Of a DNA stretch of 64,000 bases, positions 1 to 12,720 are shown piece after piece. Under the pieces are notes generated by a model that was not told where the DNA came from, made no database searches, and saw only the letters and a program-made list of their open reading frames with translations. Within the stretch, counting starts at the first letter, position 1. The number at the start of each line of letters is the position of its first letter. Location of the stretch: assembly GCF_964199755.1 (NCBI RefSeq), contig NC_133901.1, positions 51,681,324 through 51,745,323 on the forward strand, given 5' to 3'. This stretch comes from Larus michahellis (Eukaryota; Chordata; Aves; Charadriiformes; Laridae). Both the position numbers and the translations under genes were made by a program.

Positions 1-2633
1 CGGGAATCTCTCATTTTTTTTCCATGGGAAAATGATTGCTTTTTTCCTGATTAATACTATATTGTAATGATTACAAAAAGTGAAGGGAGTGGTTACTATT
101 TCTGCACGCGTGCTAATACTTACACCACAGGCAGTTAGACCTAAGAGTCAGTGGTAAAAATTACTGCAGACCCTACATCCTGCAGATCAGCTAAAACAGT
201 CTTTACCCATGTACATTACTCATTAGCTGAAATAAAAGATTCTCTTCCTCTTCTCGTGTGAAACTAAGGAACAGACAACATTTTTCATCTAAATTTTTTT
301 ATGAAATATTGTTTGCTAGCAAGAAATGAATGCTAAAAAGCTCAGTTAAAGCCTGATTGAGAAACTCTACTACAGCTGATCTTGGAAGGGATTTGTAAGG
401 CTCCCCTGTGACTTAAGTAGTCCTTTGTTAACTGAATTTCCTGATCAAGCTGTATCTTCTATAACACAATAAGATTTATCCATTACTGGGTAAGTACTGA
501 GAGAGTGGAGTCATAAATAGAGATATACATAAATACAGATTGTCATTGGATCAGATGTTCACTTCCTGGCTTTCGTTGTTTAAGATATGCTCTTCAGAGA
601 TGTTGTTGGGTCTTCAGGTCAGAATTGGCATCTCCCCCGGCCTGTGTAAAACATCTCTCTTTTAAGGAAACTGGCACAGTTATTCTAGTTTGTCAGCTGA
701 CCGGTGGTGCTATAAGGTGGTTGTGGAGTTGTGATCTTGGAAGATCTGGGTTCTTGCCTCTGGGATAGGGATGGGTGCAAGGGAGCAGTCTAGGATACCC
801 CTCCAAAGGGTCCTCCAAGCTTTGGAAGGATCTGACTGGTAGCTCCAAATCAGGAGGGTAAGTTTTGTAGTTTGTGGCATTAAACTAAATCTAATATGTC
901 ATCTGATGTGCTGGAGGGTCTGCCGGAACTGCTAGGTCTCTTCTCCCCTCTGTGTACCGTGATAGGCAGGGCAAGGATTTCTTGCCTCTTTAAAGTGGAC
1001 CATGGTGGGGTTGGGAGTGGGAAAGGCAGCAGCTTTTTGCCAAGATAAAACTGCAGTGATTCACTGGCTCAGACTTCTGCTGTAGTTTGTGTGTCCCTAT
1101 TGTGTTGATAAGCATGGAGGGACAGGCGTGTATTTAGAGAGACATCTGCAGAAGAAATGCACTTAAGCTTCATATTTGAACACTCCCAAAGGTTGGGACA
1201 ATCCAGACCAGGAATCCAAAACTTTGAAGTATAGCTCTGTGTCTCCGGGTGCCAGAGTAAATAATGTGCGGACCGAAGTGTTCCAACACTGCAGTTCTTC
1301 ACTAGTATTCATGTGTGGTGGAAAAGATGTTTCTTCTTCAGTAGGCCACTTGAATCAGCAGAGTTGCTAGTGGGAGGCCTAAACTCTGCAGTGTGCCCCT
1401 GATAGTGGTGCAATATCACCACTCCCAGGATTTCTTTGCATTCTTCAGCTTTTACATGGAGGATGAAGTTTTGGTTCTGCTGACCCAATTGGAAAATACA
1501 CGTTGTATTGGATTAAACCAGAATGCATCCCATTCTTTTCTAACCAGACAAGAGAATGTGAAAAGCAGCCCATGCATCATTTGTAGTCTCTGCCATATGG
1601 TAGAGACACGTTTCTGTCTCTTGTTTAAAGGTGGAGATGTATCTCAGGGCCTGGCTTGATGTTTTCTGTGGGGGAAGTGTGTGTTTTCAAATCTTAAAGC
1701 CACAACAGGGTATAGAGGGGAATAAAGTAGTGGAGCGCTGGGGTAGATTGCTTAGGGAGGTTGTGTAACCTTCATTGTTGTTCTTAAAAACAGGCTAGAC
1801 AAAAAGGTTTAGAAGTACTTTAATGATGATTGATCCTGCCTTGGCAGAAGCTTGGTCTTGACAATCTCCGACAGTCAACTCCAGCATAATTTTCCATGAT
1901 TCTTTAAAAGGATAGAATTGTTGTTGTTGTTTCTGTTACTACCATTCGAGGAGCAGTTCTTAGGGATCAGAACCTGGCGTTGCCCGGCGCTGTACTCGCA
2001 TGCTGGAGAAAGATGGTCCTGCCCTCAGAGCTTACAAGTATGAGTCAAGAAGCAGTGGCTAGCATGGACAGCTGAGGGAATACAGTAAGGAGCAATGAGA
2101 CGCTATTGATCAGCGGGATAGGCAGTACTCATAATACATCAGCAGCCTAACTGCTGTCAGATTTTTGCAGGCATCACGGCTAAGGAGAATGCGAAGGAGG
2201 ATAATGAGGAAGCTTTGCAAATGAAATCTCTAGGCTCCCACCACCTCTGCCTCAGAGCTGGGCAGCAGCAGGATAATGGTTTGCCTCCCGCTTCTGACTG
2301 TTCTTGTGTCCCTGCCTGCCACTGCCCACTCTCACCAAGGGCACAGGTGGTGCTCTTGCAAACTTGCTTCTAGCCTGTATTGTGGCAGGATGGCAGAAGA
2401 CAGAGCCAGGATAAGGCCTGGCCCTCTATCCCACATGCTGTGGGATCTCTTCCAGTGACAAGAAGTAAAGTTGATGAGTCTGTATCAAGACAGTGAAGTG
2501 ACCCCCGTGCTGCTCCACATAATTAATAAATAAAGCACTGGGGGAGTTTTTGCCATGCTGGCTGCTATGACAGGGCTGTCTACGGTGCACTTAAGCATTA
2601 AATGACCAATTTCTGTCAGACTAACTTCCCAAG
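1..2633. other. non-coding flank
   Basis: No exon, RNA gene or recognisable repeat was seen apart from simple words. 2030-2240 is complex, non-repetitive sequence (ATGAGACGCTATTGATCAGC) that might be conserved, but there is nothing decisive. Confidence 0.6.
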
Positions 2634-2685
<52 letters not shown>

Positions 2686-2690
2686 ACTCA
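2634..2690. repeat. (TC)n microsatellite
   Basis: A nearly pure CT dinucleotide run of more than 40 bp continues into CACTCTCACTCAC. It explains the Glu/Arg-repeat open frame on the minus strand. Confidence 0.95.
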
Positions 2691-4754
2691 CAAAGCTAGC
2701 TTCCTCGCTCCCTGCACTTGGAGTTTTTCAGCAACTGATGGCTCCTGGTTCATTTCTGTGGAATTAATTGGTCCCTGAATGAATTCTGTTGACAGGGCAA
2801 TTTATCATGTGTTTGGGTTGACAGTGTTGGATACCGGTAAAGGGGGGGAGTGGTGTGTGAGTGGGATGAGGGGAGATGGACAGGGTGGGGGTGGGTGGGA
2901 GGATGAAGAAGAGGAGGAGTAGAAGAAAGGGGAGGTGAAGGAGGAGATTGTTTGAAAAAAATAAAATGAAAGAGAGAGGAAAAATTCTGTTCCTCTTTGG
3001 CTCCCTCCAGTCCAACTCAGTGTGATGGATAATGCACAAGAGGGATGGGGAGAGAGTGGCACTTGTCTCGTGACGGGAGTCAGGATGCTGCTTTTCCACA
3101 ATTTGCACCATGGCTTGGGGAAAAAAAGGAAGGAAAAAAAAAATAAAGAAAAAAAATCCCAAAAGTAAAAGCCAGTAGTTGTGTGGTGTCTCTGGGGCTC
3201 AGCCAGAAGTCTCCATATGTAATACTCACATCTCTGCTTCTCCCTATACCGAAGTGAGTGGGAAGCTAGGGACAAGTCCGGTTAACCCTCAAAATGCTGA
3301 TACATGCCCAAATACTGTTTCAGTAGGTACTGAGTGGTGTCCACCACCTCACAATGCATGGGTATCTGCCATTGTGTCTACTCATCAGGGACACCCAAGA
3401 AGGAATCACATCTTGCAAAACAACGTCAGTGATTTGGGTTCCCAGTTTCCCCTCAGTATGGGTGAGAAAGAGGTGCCTAATCACATATGTGCTTTTGGAC
3501 GATCTCAGGTTACATCATTTCACATTGTCCAAGACAGGGACAATGAGGAACTCCCCAATATAATTAAAATTACATTGTAATTACATTGTCATTAAAATGT
3601 CATGACTCTGGCTTAGGGATTCAGTCTCTAGTCTTGGTGATCATTTTAGTCCCTCTGGCTTCACAACTACCAAATGCAGAAGTGTGGGTATGTGTGCACA
3701 TACATGTCCTAGAGCATGGATAATGTTAAAACCAACCAAAGCCAGAAATAATTTAAATTTGAATAAAACAAAAGTATTTGAATAAAGATTAAATAAATAT
3801 TAAGTGGGACGTTCCAAAATTCTCAATGTTGAGCTCAGTGGAAGAGTTACTAGTAGTTTTCCTGCTACTCTCCCTGGGAGCAGCATTAAGTCAGAGCTCA
3901 ACATTTCTGAAATTGCTATCCTGAGCCTTTAGCTGCAGGCTAGAGGGACCTGCCTTTGTTTCTTGGAGCACTGTGGCTCAGTTTACCAGCATTCAGTCAT
4001 CATCTTTGTCTTGGGACCAAAGGTTTCATCCATCCAGCTGACAAAACAAGTACCCGTGTTGTAAACAGCCTAGAGACAGAGCTGAATTGAAGTGGCAAAC
4101 CCCAAAATGAGGGTGGTGAAACACAAGTGGGGTGGTGTTAGATGGTTCGTTCAGGTATAATGCAAATATATTTCTCATCTGGTAAAAATAGTGCAACTGA
4201 GCATCAAGGAGACTGACTGTTTGTTTATGGTTGTCTTTATGTTGTTGTTTTTACACAGAGTTGGGTGTAGACTGCATCCTACCTGAGAACATCTGAGCAT
4301 CAGATTTTCTAGAGTGCTAAAATGGAGCAGGCAGGGTCAGGAGATGTGGGAAGCAGGGAGCTAGCACAGTCAAACTGCAGAGGAGAACTTGAGAGACTTT
4401 TTGTAGGGCCCCAAGTTTCCTGCCAATTACAAAGCCAGTTCAAGTTACTGCCCTCAGAGCAAGTGTACATGAAAAGACATCCACGCAAAGGAATAGTGGG
4501 TAGAGGGAAGATTTATTTTCAAACATTTTTATTTTCTTCTCTTGATATGATCACTACAAGGAAGTGGTGCAGGCAGCTCCTTCTCAAGGCTTTTGTAACA
4601 GGTTTCCATGGTAGGTACTCAGGTAAGTAAAGCTGAGATTCATCTGTAGTGCAGGGGATCAAACCTAGATATACTCCCATTAGAGGCGAGCAGATCCAAA
4701 GTAACAGTTGTGACTTGAGGTAGTGGGTTTAAGGAGGAAACACGTTAATGTAGC

Positions 4755-4850
4755 AATTTTTTATGTGAGATCCTAAAGTGTAAGCTGTTTGGGGTGAGGA
4801 CCCGTTCTTTGTTGCAGTTTAAGACAACAAACAAAAATACGTATAGGAAC
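4755..4850 (+). mobile_element. possible decayed SINE fragment
   Basis: GTAAGCTGTTTGGGGTGAGG followed by ACCCGTTCTTTG resembles the AAGCTCTTTGGGGCAGGGACC segment of common sauropsid repeats. It is short and diverged, so this is a weak call. Confidence 0.3.
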
Positions 4851-5597
4851 TAATATACACAAAAAGACAGTTGTGGCAATAACAACTGAGCAGCGGTTTT
4901 TGTGCATAGAAGTCATGAAAACAGACAGATTTTAATCAGAAAATTTGGGAGATGTATGCGGTGCCTGGAAAGAACTGGTTGAATGGGAGGTGTCTGTGAA
5001 GGGAGAACCTGGTTGGTTACAATCCCACAGAACAGAAACATTGATTGTTAATGAGAAGGTGCTTGTATAGGAGTTGAGTGTCTGAATAAAGAGAGCCTCC
5101 ACGCAGAGATATGAAGCCTATATGCAGATTATTTATAAAGGTGTTTTTTTTTCTCATTAAATACAAGATTAGTAGTATTACAGTTTATAAATATGAATCA
5201 AAATGAAGAACATACAGTTTGGTAGCAAAGGCTCTGCAGCATAGTATACAAAGATCTGACAAGCTCCAGCATCTATAAGTTGATAGTAGGTAAATTCAAC
5301 CAGAAATGATGTGCGTATTTCCAACAGTGCAGGTAATCGCCTGTCAAAATATTTTAGCTAGGGTTCACTGTATTTTCCAGCACTAGAACCTTTATACTTG
5401 GTAGCAAATGTTCCTCAGAAACAGATTGCCCTAGCTCAACCCCAGCTATTGGACCCGCAGCAGGAATTAATTCAAAGCAGCGCTTTGGGTATCTCGTATC
5501 AGAGGCCAGACAAGATGATCACAGTGCGCTAAGAGTCTCCTCTGGGGTAGCTGTAGCAATGAACTTGAAAACAGCTATCTTAAAAGTCAATGCCTGA

Positions 5598-5700
5598 TTC
5601 CAGTTTCACTTACACACTGTTTACATGAGTGTAACTCCTTTGACTTCAGACTTCTGATTGACAGTGATGGATGCAAAACGCAAATCAAGATTCTGAGAAA
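5598..5700. repeat. relic of a palindromic sauropsid repeat
   Basis: TTACACACTGTTTACATGAG, then TGTAACTCCTTTGACTTCAG echo the palindromic repeat built from TTACACYGGTGTAAAT and GAGTAACTCCATTGACTTCA units that I know from turtles, crocodilians and birds. It is heavily mutated. Confidence 0.4.
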
Positions 5701-7370
5701 AATGGTTATGATCAGGCTGTCCTGAGCCAGTCAGGTGAACATGATATAGGACACATTAGTGGAGTAAATAGGTATATTATATTTTCACTTATGTCACTGA
5801 ACATTTGGGACAGAAACACAAACATTTATCTCTAAATATTGAAACGGTAGAGTGAAACAATACAAATCTTTCTGTATTGTGAAATGGAGATGAAAAACCC
5901 CTTGTGGTTGAAAAGATAATGATTTAAAACTGGAGTCTGCATAAAATAGTGGAGACAAACTGGACCAACGTAAGCTCCAAGCAGGTTGCGTATAGAACTA
6001 ACAGGGATACAACAGGTAGCTATCCAAGATGGCAAGACAGATGACTTACAAATTATTCAATATGCAGCTCCTGCAACAACCGCTACGATTGGAATTGTAT
6101 TCCAGAGTTGCAGGCTGAGTTTGCTTGCTTTTAATGCTAAACCTGTGGATTTAGGAACGTAGGATTTGTAAGACTGGGCCAGGCTCATGTTTTGTCTGGT
6201 CTGCCATGTCTAGCAGTAGTCTCAACAGATTCTTAAGAGGAAGGCAGAAGAACTGTGCAATGGGCAGATGTAGAAAGAATCTGCAGTTTGTTGGATCTCA
6301 AGTAATCTACGGGTTGGCTTAATCCCAGAAATGTTCATATCTTTCCGGAATGCTCGTTGAATGCTAATAACTCTGGATTTATTTTTTTTTTAATCTATAA
6401 AACTGTCCAGTCTTTTCTGGAGTCTTAGTAACTTCCTGTGGTTACAAATTCACTTGGTCAAAACCACAAACTGTTGAAGAAAAATTTTTAATCAGCTTTG
6501 AATTTGTTACTTTGTAATCTAATCAAGTGTCATCTTTATCTTGTGTTTTTGTGACCTGCAGGGTCTGGTTCTGCTAAGGAAGCCTCTGGCTTGGCTTCTG
6601 GGGAGTGTTCAAGAACCATTTTGATGAATTCCAATTAAGAGCCTTCCTGACACCAGGGAATGCAGAGGTCAAAGAATGCCCTGAGCAGCACAGCAACAGA
6701 CCACATGGAGCACAGATAAAGGTAAGAAAATGGCATAACTGTAAAACAGAACAGAAAATTCCTGAAGATATAAAAGGGATTTGAATTTGGAAGGATCTTT
6801 GAGTGAATGGTTCAGCTACAACTTCTGTGTGGAGCCCAGAACTTGATAACGATTCTTGTATATTTGGTGGAGAAAATAACGGTCATAATAATGCTTTACC
6901 TCATTATGTGGTGTTTAATCTGGAATGGACGTTTACAGAAAGTTGTAGACAGTCTGATCAGAAACAAGAGCTTTTTGTACTCATGTGAGGCTTGTAAGGA
7001 AGAATTATTGTGGTCGCATAACATAAGAGATCCCTGAGTGCCTTGTATGTGCTTGTGACTCCAGTTGAAGCTGAGGGAAGTCTGTTGCTCCTAAAGATTC
7101 TTACAGAGGGGTTCTAAGACACACCACCAGTGCCTGAGCTTGGGAGAGAAGCAGGAGACCTTGATACGTTGCTAGAGATGGCATAGGTCTGCATAGCGAT
7201 TTGTCTTTAACCAACTCTATCTATGGCTAGTAAAAGGAAATTCAGGGGACTGACCAGCCAGCCAAGCAGATATTCAGTCATGAGCAGAGCTGACAAATTC
7301 TCGCTGATGTTTGTAGAGTCAATCTCTGTCTTTAGCACAGCACAAGTTACTTGTCATACCGTAACTGTAT

Positions 7371-7397
7371 GGTATGTTGTATGTATGTATGTATGCT
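7371..7397. repeat. (TATG)n microsatellite
   Basis: Several consecutive TATG units (GTATGTATGTATGTATG) are preceded by two imperfect ones. Confidence 0.85.
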
Positions 7398-10300
7398 CCG
7401 CATACTGTAGCATTAACGGAGCTAGGTAGGAGCTCTCCAACGAGTCTGAGGGACTCAACTTCAGTGAAGATAAACATCAATCTGGCTGCAGGACTGAAAA
7501 AGCTGGTGATCTTGGACAGAAAGGTAAAATCTCATTGCTCGAGTTGAGGACCATAATTGACGGCATAAACAAGTTGGTTGTCGTCAGTATCGTGCATTTT
7601 CAAACACTGGAGTCATGCTGGAATTCACAGCAGAAACTACTATGAATAGTCGTCTACTACTTTGGCAGCTCAGTGAGTAGCATGAAGGAGCTCTTTTGCA
7701 CCATGTTTATTCCAGGGACATGAAATCCTCCATGGAGGAGGTGTGGGTCATGTTCACAAAAAGGTGACGACTAGTGCATTTGTTTTCAGGCTGTTTCCAT
7801 CTCTGCATCTAATGACCATTTTCTTCTCTCTTTGGCCTCTTCAGTCTGGGCTGTATCTTAGGTGATTTGTTCAGCATTTGAGAAAAGCTCACTTTGGGGG
7901 AAAAATATAATCCAACGGAGATAGATGGCAGAAACAATAGTTGTTATTATTTTGGCCCTGCTAACCAAAAACTAGAAACCCACCATTTTTTTTATCAGTT
8001 TAGAAACAAGCCATGTTAGACCACTGGCTGGTTTTGGGTGCCTAGGGAGAAACAGTGTCAGTAAGAATACTCTCCATCTTTGCTGAGCAAACCACATGAT
8101 CAGTGGTTTACAGATTCACCACACTTTTGTCACTTTGAAACTGGGGTAATGGGACAAAGCGAGAGGACCTGCAATCACAACACTTATGTCTGAGGAGAAG
8201 GAGCCTAAGGAAGTTTGCAGCTGTATGATTTTGTAAGTATATATCTTCTCTGTTATCAGAATGGGAATTTCAAACTGAGAGGTGTCTGTTTTGGCAAATT
8301 AAGAGCCTGAGAACCCTTCTGCTGTTCTGGAGCATAAACCAAATTCAGCAGTAAGATTACAGCTGCCTTTTGAGGCTTTTGGTTGGCCATTTAATACAGG
8401 CTCTGATGATCATTGTTACACTACACAGATATGTATTGCAGAAAAAACACATGTGCAGTTCTGTGCATATGTAACCAAATAATCCAGGCTCGACTTCTCT
8501 GTATTCTGAAGGGCTGCACAAGGGAAGAGATGTATCAAAGATCTTGCTTTTCCTGTATTAAAGCCCTCGTAATCCAGTGGTGCCACAAATCTAGTACCTT
8601 TGCTGATGTATGACTCACTCAGAAGGAAGGGCTCTAAAAAGCCTCGCCTCCTTTCCTGCCAGTCACCTTTGAATGGAACACAAAAATGATGAAGCCCAGC
8701 CCTGTGATATAACCACACAAACATCTGTCTTCCCCTGCCACATCCTTTACCATGGGTCCCAGATGTTCTGGTGTCTCCTTATCTTCTGAGAGAACAGGTG
8801 ATGTCTGTGCTCAGTCTCAGCTTGTGAAGGCAAACAGGTCTCCGAGGAAATCAAAATGTTACTGATTTTTTGCTGTATCAGCCAAGCCAAATACATATGA
8901 AGCGGTAAAACACATGAATAAACAAAAAATAATGGATCAAAATAGGCAATCCATACTCAAAGACAAAAATAGAAAGGCACACAGGAAAATATTGGAGATA
9001 TCGATAAAGACTGTGCCAGGTTTCCAGAATCAAAGACTGTTCTGAGTTCCCTTTAGTTTTGTTTTCAGTCTCTCACACCTCCTTTTGGTGGGAATTTCTC
9101 ATGTGGCACCTTGACCCAGAGCAGGATTTTCTGGGAAGTCAGTAATGGCAGAGAAGTTGCCTCCAAGGAGAAATGTTCGACATCACTGGGATGTTTGCAA
9201 GGAATGGTACTTTATGGCCTTTCTCAAAAAAATAGTTTGCTGTTTATTTTGTGATTTCTCTTTGAGACCTCTGGTGTGGGCCAGGAGACCACTATGTTAC
9301 CTGCTGTGCAAACACAGGTAAGAAAATTCCTGCTACAGACAGTAATAACCTTAATCTAGTGAGAGTGATCACCTGATATAGACAGAAGAGGGAGCCCAAT
9401 GAAATAGTTGGAGCAGAGGGTATAATTTAAGTCCCTTCTGATTTAGAGTAAAACTTAAAAAGAAGTTGGATGGTGAATATGTATCCTAGCTGGTAGAAGA
9501 ACCAAGGGAAGATTTTCCTAATGAATTTATAGAAAAGAATTTTCAAAGAAGGGCATGTTAAAAGTAAATTAATTAATTAAAGCCCAGGTCTGATTAGACA
9601 CAGAAAAAATTATGGATAGATTTTCAGGGATCTTTAGCAACTGTTGTTACAAAAATTTTCAAAAAAAGCTCAGTGTGTCATGTACAGCTGAGCGTCCCAA
9701 ACACTCCTCAAAGTCTTCTAGTAAAAAATACCGGTCTGTACATATTTACATGCCTAGCTCACATTTGGACCCTTTTGAGGAGCTGGTCACAACTGTAGAA
9801 ACTGAGCCTTTGGAATATTGTGACAAAGGTGAAACCAGATAATAAAAGATTATACAGTTCAGGATACTGGCCAGCTTCTTATGGTTACTACCCAATGAAT
9901 CCTCAAAGTAAAGTACTGGGATGGGAATAAATCATGGAAGAAAATCTCATTCTGCTCCTGATTGCATCTGCAACAAGCACAGATGGCTCATGACCTGGGA
10001 AAGTGCTGGGCTGTTGGTGATTAGGGAAAGTTGTGGTGTTTGGTAAGATCCCTGAATATGGGTTACATTTTAGAGAGCTGCTTTTGGCAACTTCAGCCAA
10101 GCGTCTCCGTGTATTAATATTGTTATGGCTGTTGTTTGGACTATCAGTGTGCTTCTGTGAGCTATCTGTTCGCACTTCCTTTCCACTATGTAATATCCTG
10201 AAGTTTCTCTTCTATTTTGTAACAGCATTTTCCAGATTATTTGCTTAGACTTTCTTTACATTAGATGTATCTATTCCCCTGCCAGAAAAGTATGCAGCAG

Positions 10301-11517
10301 GGAGAAAACCTGTGCTGAAGAGTCATTATCTTTTCTTGCATTTACTCTCTCAAGAATCTGACAAACCTTTCAAAGTACATCAGTGAGGTGGGTCTAAGCA
10401 GCCACCTCTTGTCTTTTCCCAGAACGTGATCGCTTCCCAGCATACTTCTGCTAGGGCTAATTGGTGGTGGCCCCCTTTGCTTTTAGTCATACCTACATAA
10501 AGGGCCAGAGGATCCAGCGTGCTCACACAGATGGTGAGATTTGTGTGTCGCTCCTTTTCTGGCAATGATCAGGTGGGCAACGCTGAATGACTCACTTCCC
10601 CTCTCTCTCTGTTTTGTGCAATGATAAGTAGGTTGGTCAGGACAGGAACGATGTCTTACTTTGTACAGTCCATAACACACACAGTCATTGTCTTGGTATC
10701 TCTAGGTGCTATTGTAATATGGTTCATAATCACAATATGTAGGGACTGTAATATTTGTTTCCATGACTGTAGCCTGTGGCTGTGCTACTTTGTGTACTCA
10801 CCCTCTAAGCGGCCTGCTATAAGCAATATTTCGGCGGACTTTTCAAGACCCCAAACAATGATGTACAGATTGTATTTTGACCTTATACGTGTAGCCCAGC
10901 AAACGTGTATGTGAATGCTAACTAGCATCATCTGGTCAATGTTTTACCAGATTCATCTCTCACACGAAAATCGGTACTTTGTATGCCCAGTTTGGCAAGT
11001 CTCAAAACACTCAGTAAGCAAGAATTGCTTTCCTCCACCTGCAAGAATAATTACATGAGCTTAAATGTCATAAAGAGCTTTTTTGCTGTTTGCTTTCAAG
11101 CTATTTCTCTTGTCTTTTTGAGCCTGTAATTGAAGCAGGACAGTGGAACCACATGGACTCACAACTGGTTTAGGAAAGTTGAGATTTTCATCTTATATCA
11201 TATATCCTGTAACTGCAGCAAAAGCACAAAACTTTCACGAGACCTGTGAGGCAGCTGTGAGAATTAGTAATGTTCCATATTCTGGTTTTGAGAGAACTGA
11301 CTGGCTACTGCACTGCCAAGACAATTACATCGATACTTGCAAACAACGTAGGTGACATATGATGGCAGAGCTGTTCTGAGCAAAACAAAGTAGAAAGAGA
11401 AGGTACAGGTGCCTGAGATGAGATTTGTGATGGTGTGTTTAGGAGGCAACATAAATCCATCATCAAGCAGGAGCTCTGTGGAAGAACAAGTTTCTTGAAC
11501 GGTTCAGTGGCAACCTA

Positions 11518-11533
11518 ATGCAAATATGCAAAT
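11518..11533 (+). promoter_or_regulatory. tandem POU octamers
   Basis: ATGCAAATATGCAAAT consists of two perfect octamers head to tail, followed directly by GATTACA. It lies in the PAX2 downstream flank. Occupancy is unknown. Confidence 0.4.
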
Positions 11534-12379
11534 GATTACACTTTGAAAAATTAGGTTAAATTCTCTTTTTGAATGCAAAAGAAATGATTAATAAAAATTT
11601 GGCACCCTTTTGTGGGGTACCCAGCAGAGTTCAGAATTTTCCAGTGAAAACTGGGCAAGTTGAGATGTCCCCTGAAGTATGATCTCTCTAGGGATCATTC
11701 CCGCAAGTATCATCAGCTCCTAAGTGCCCCAGCTCCTCTCAAGCACCATGGTGGGAGCCATTGCTCTTTGCTGCCATTTTTCTTCCTTTTTTTATGCCTT
11801 TATAAAAAATGCTTCCCTTGACATGCAAGGCCTCATTCAATCAGTCTGCGATCCCCTCCTTTCCTAGCAGAGAGGTAGAAATACCCTCTCTGGGTCTCCT
11901 CCTCAGTGGGTGACCAGAAGGCAGGGTGCACACAGCAGCTTTGGAAAGGGGTTTGGAATACGTCCTCTCTCTCCTCTGTGGTATTGTGGCTCGGTGGCGC
12001 ATGTCACTTTTACTGCTCCTGCTACGTCCTTTTAGCCACCAGAAAACCTGCATAGTTTAAGAAATCAAAGCTTTCACTTAAGATGTGAAAAAAACACGTC
12101 CAGAATAAAAGGTGGTGCCAGTTCCTTGCCTCTGACCAGAGCCATGAGGAAAGAGCCAAGCTGCGGATCGCATTGAAAGTGAGGAGGGTAAACTCCCCCT
12201 TCCTCCTTTTCTATCCCGGCCACAACCCAGCCCCCAATGAGGCTTCATCTCCCCGTGAATGGAGTCCCTCTGAGCACGATGCTGAGCCAGAGGAGTGACA
12301 GGTGCCTCCTGATATGCCTAAATGAGAAGAACCAATCGGAGGAGCCTGCCCAGCTTTTGTTGTCATCTGGCTTTGCTCA

Positions 12380-12720
12380 CGAAAGATGGGTTTGATTGAC
12401 AGATGCATCAAGGTTCACAGTTTATTGGTTTTTGCAAAAGAGCCAGATCTGCCAATTTAGACAGGGGAGTGACACAAAACTTTCCATCTAAATGGACTAA
12501 TTTTACCACAGGGAATTCCCAGGCAGAGCGCGCCAAGGCAGGCGCAGTCCTGTTTTATTTTTTAACAAGGACTGAATGACAAATATAAACGACAGTTCTA
12601 GGCTGACGGAACATCAGCATTTGACACTTCACAGGGGAGCGGTGAAATAAACAATAGGCAGAGAAATTGAATTAGAATCAGATGAGAGTCAGCTAGAGAG
12701 GGAGAGGAGGGCCTGTTTCT
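12380..12720. promoter_or_regulatory. candidate downstream enhancer with PBX-MEIS site
   Basis: A perfect TGATTGACAG (PBX-MEIS composite) at 12393-12402 is followed by ATGCATCA. The block continues with TAATTTTACCAC, CAATAGGCAGAG and GAATTAGAATC in non-repetitive sequence about 10 kb beyond the PAX2 stop. Function is inferred. Confidence 0.35.

Larger units (their letters stand above)
2691..12379. other. non-coding flank downstream of PAX2
   Basis: This has a G-quadruplex-type motif at 2883-2899, purine/A-rich runs at 3115-3165, weak repeat relics at 4755 and 5598, and tandem octamers at 11518. Open frames here are at most about 155 codons, often low in complexity, and match no family I know. 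Confidence 0.6.

Noticed and set aside
2485..2691. Minus-strand open frame with a Glu-Arg repeat
   Set aside because: It is a translation of the (TC)n microsatellite.
2764..3275. Phe/Ser/Pro-rich minus-strand open frames
   Set aside because: These are translations of purine-only plus-strand sequence, with no domain.
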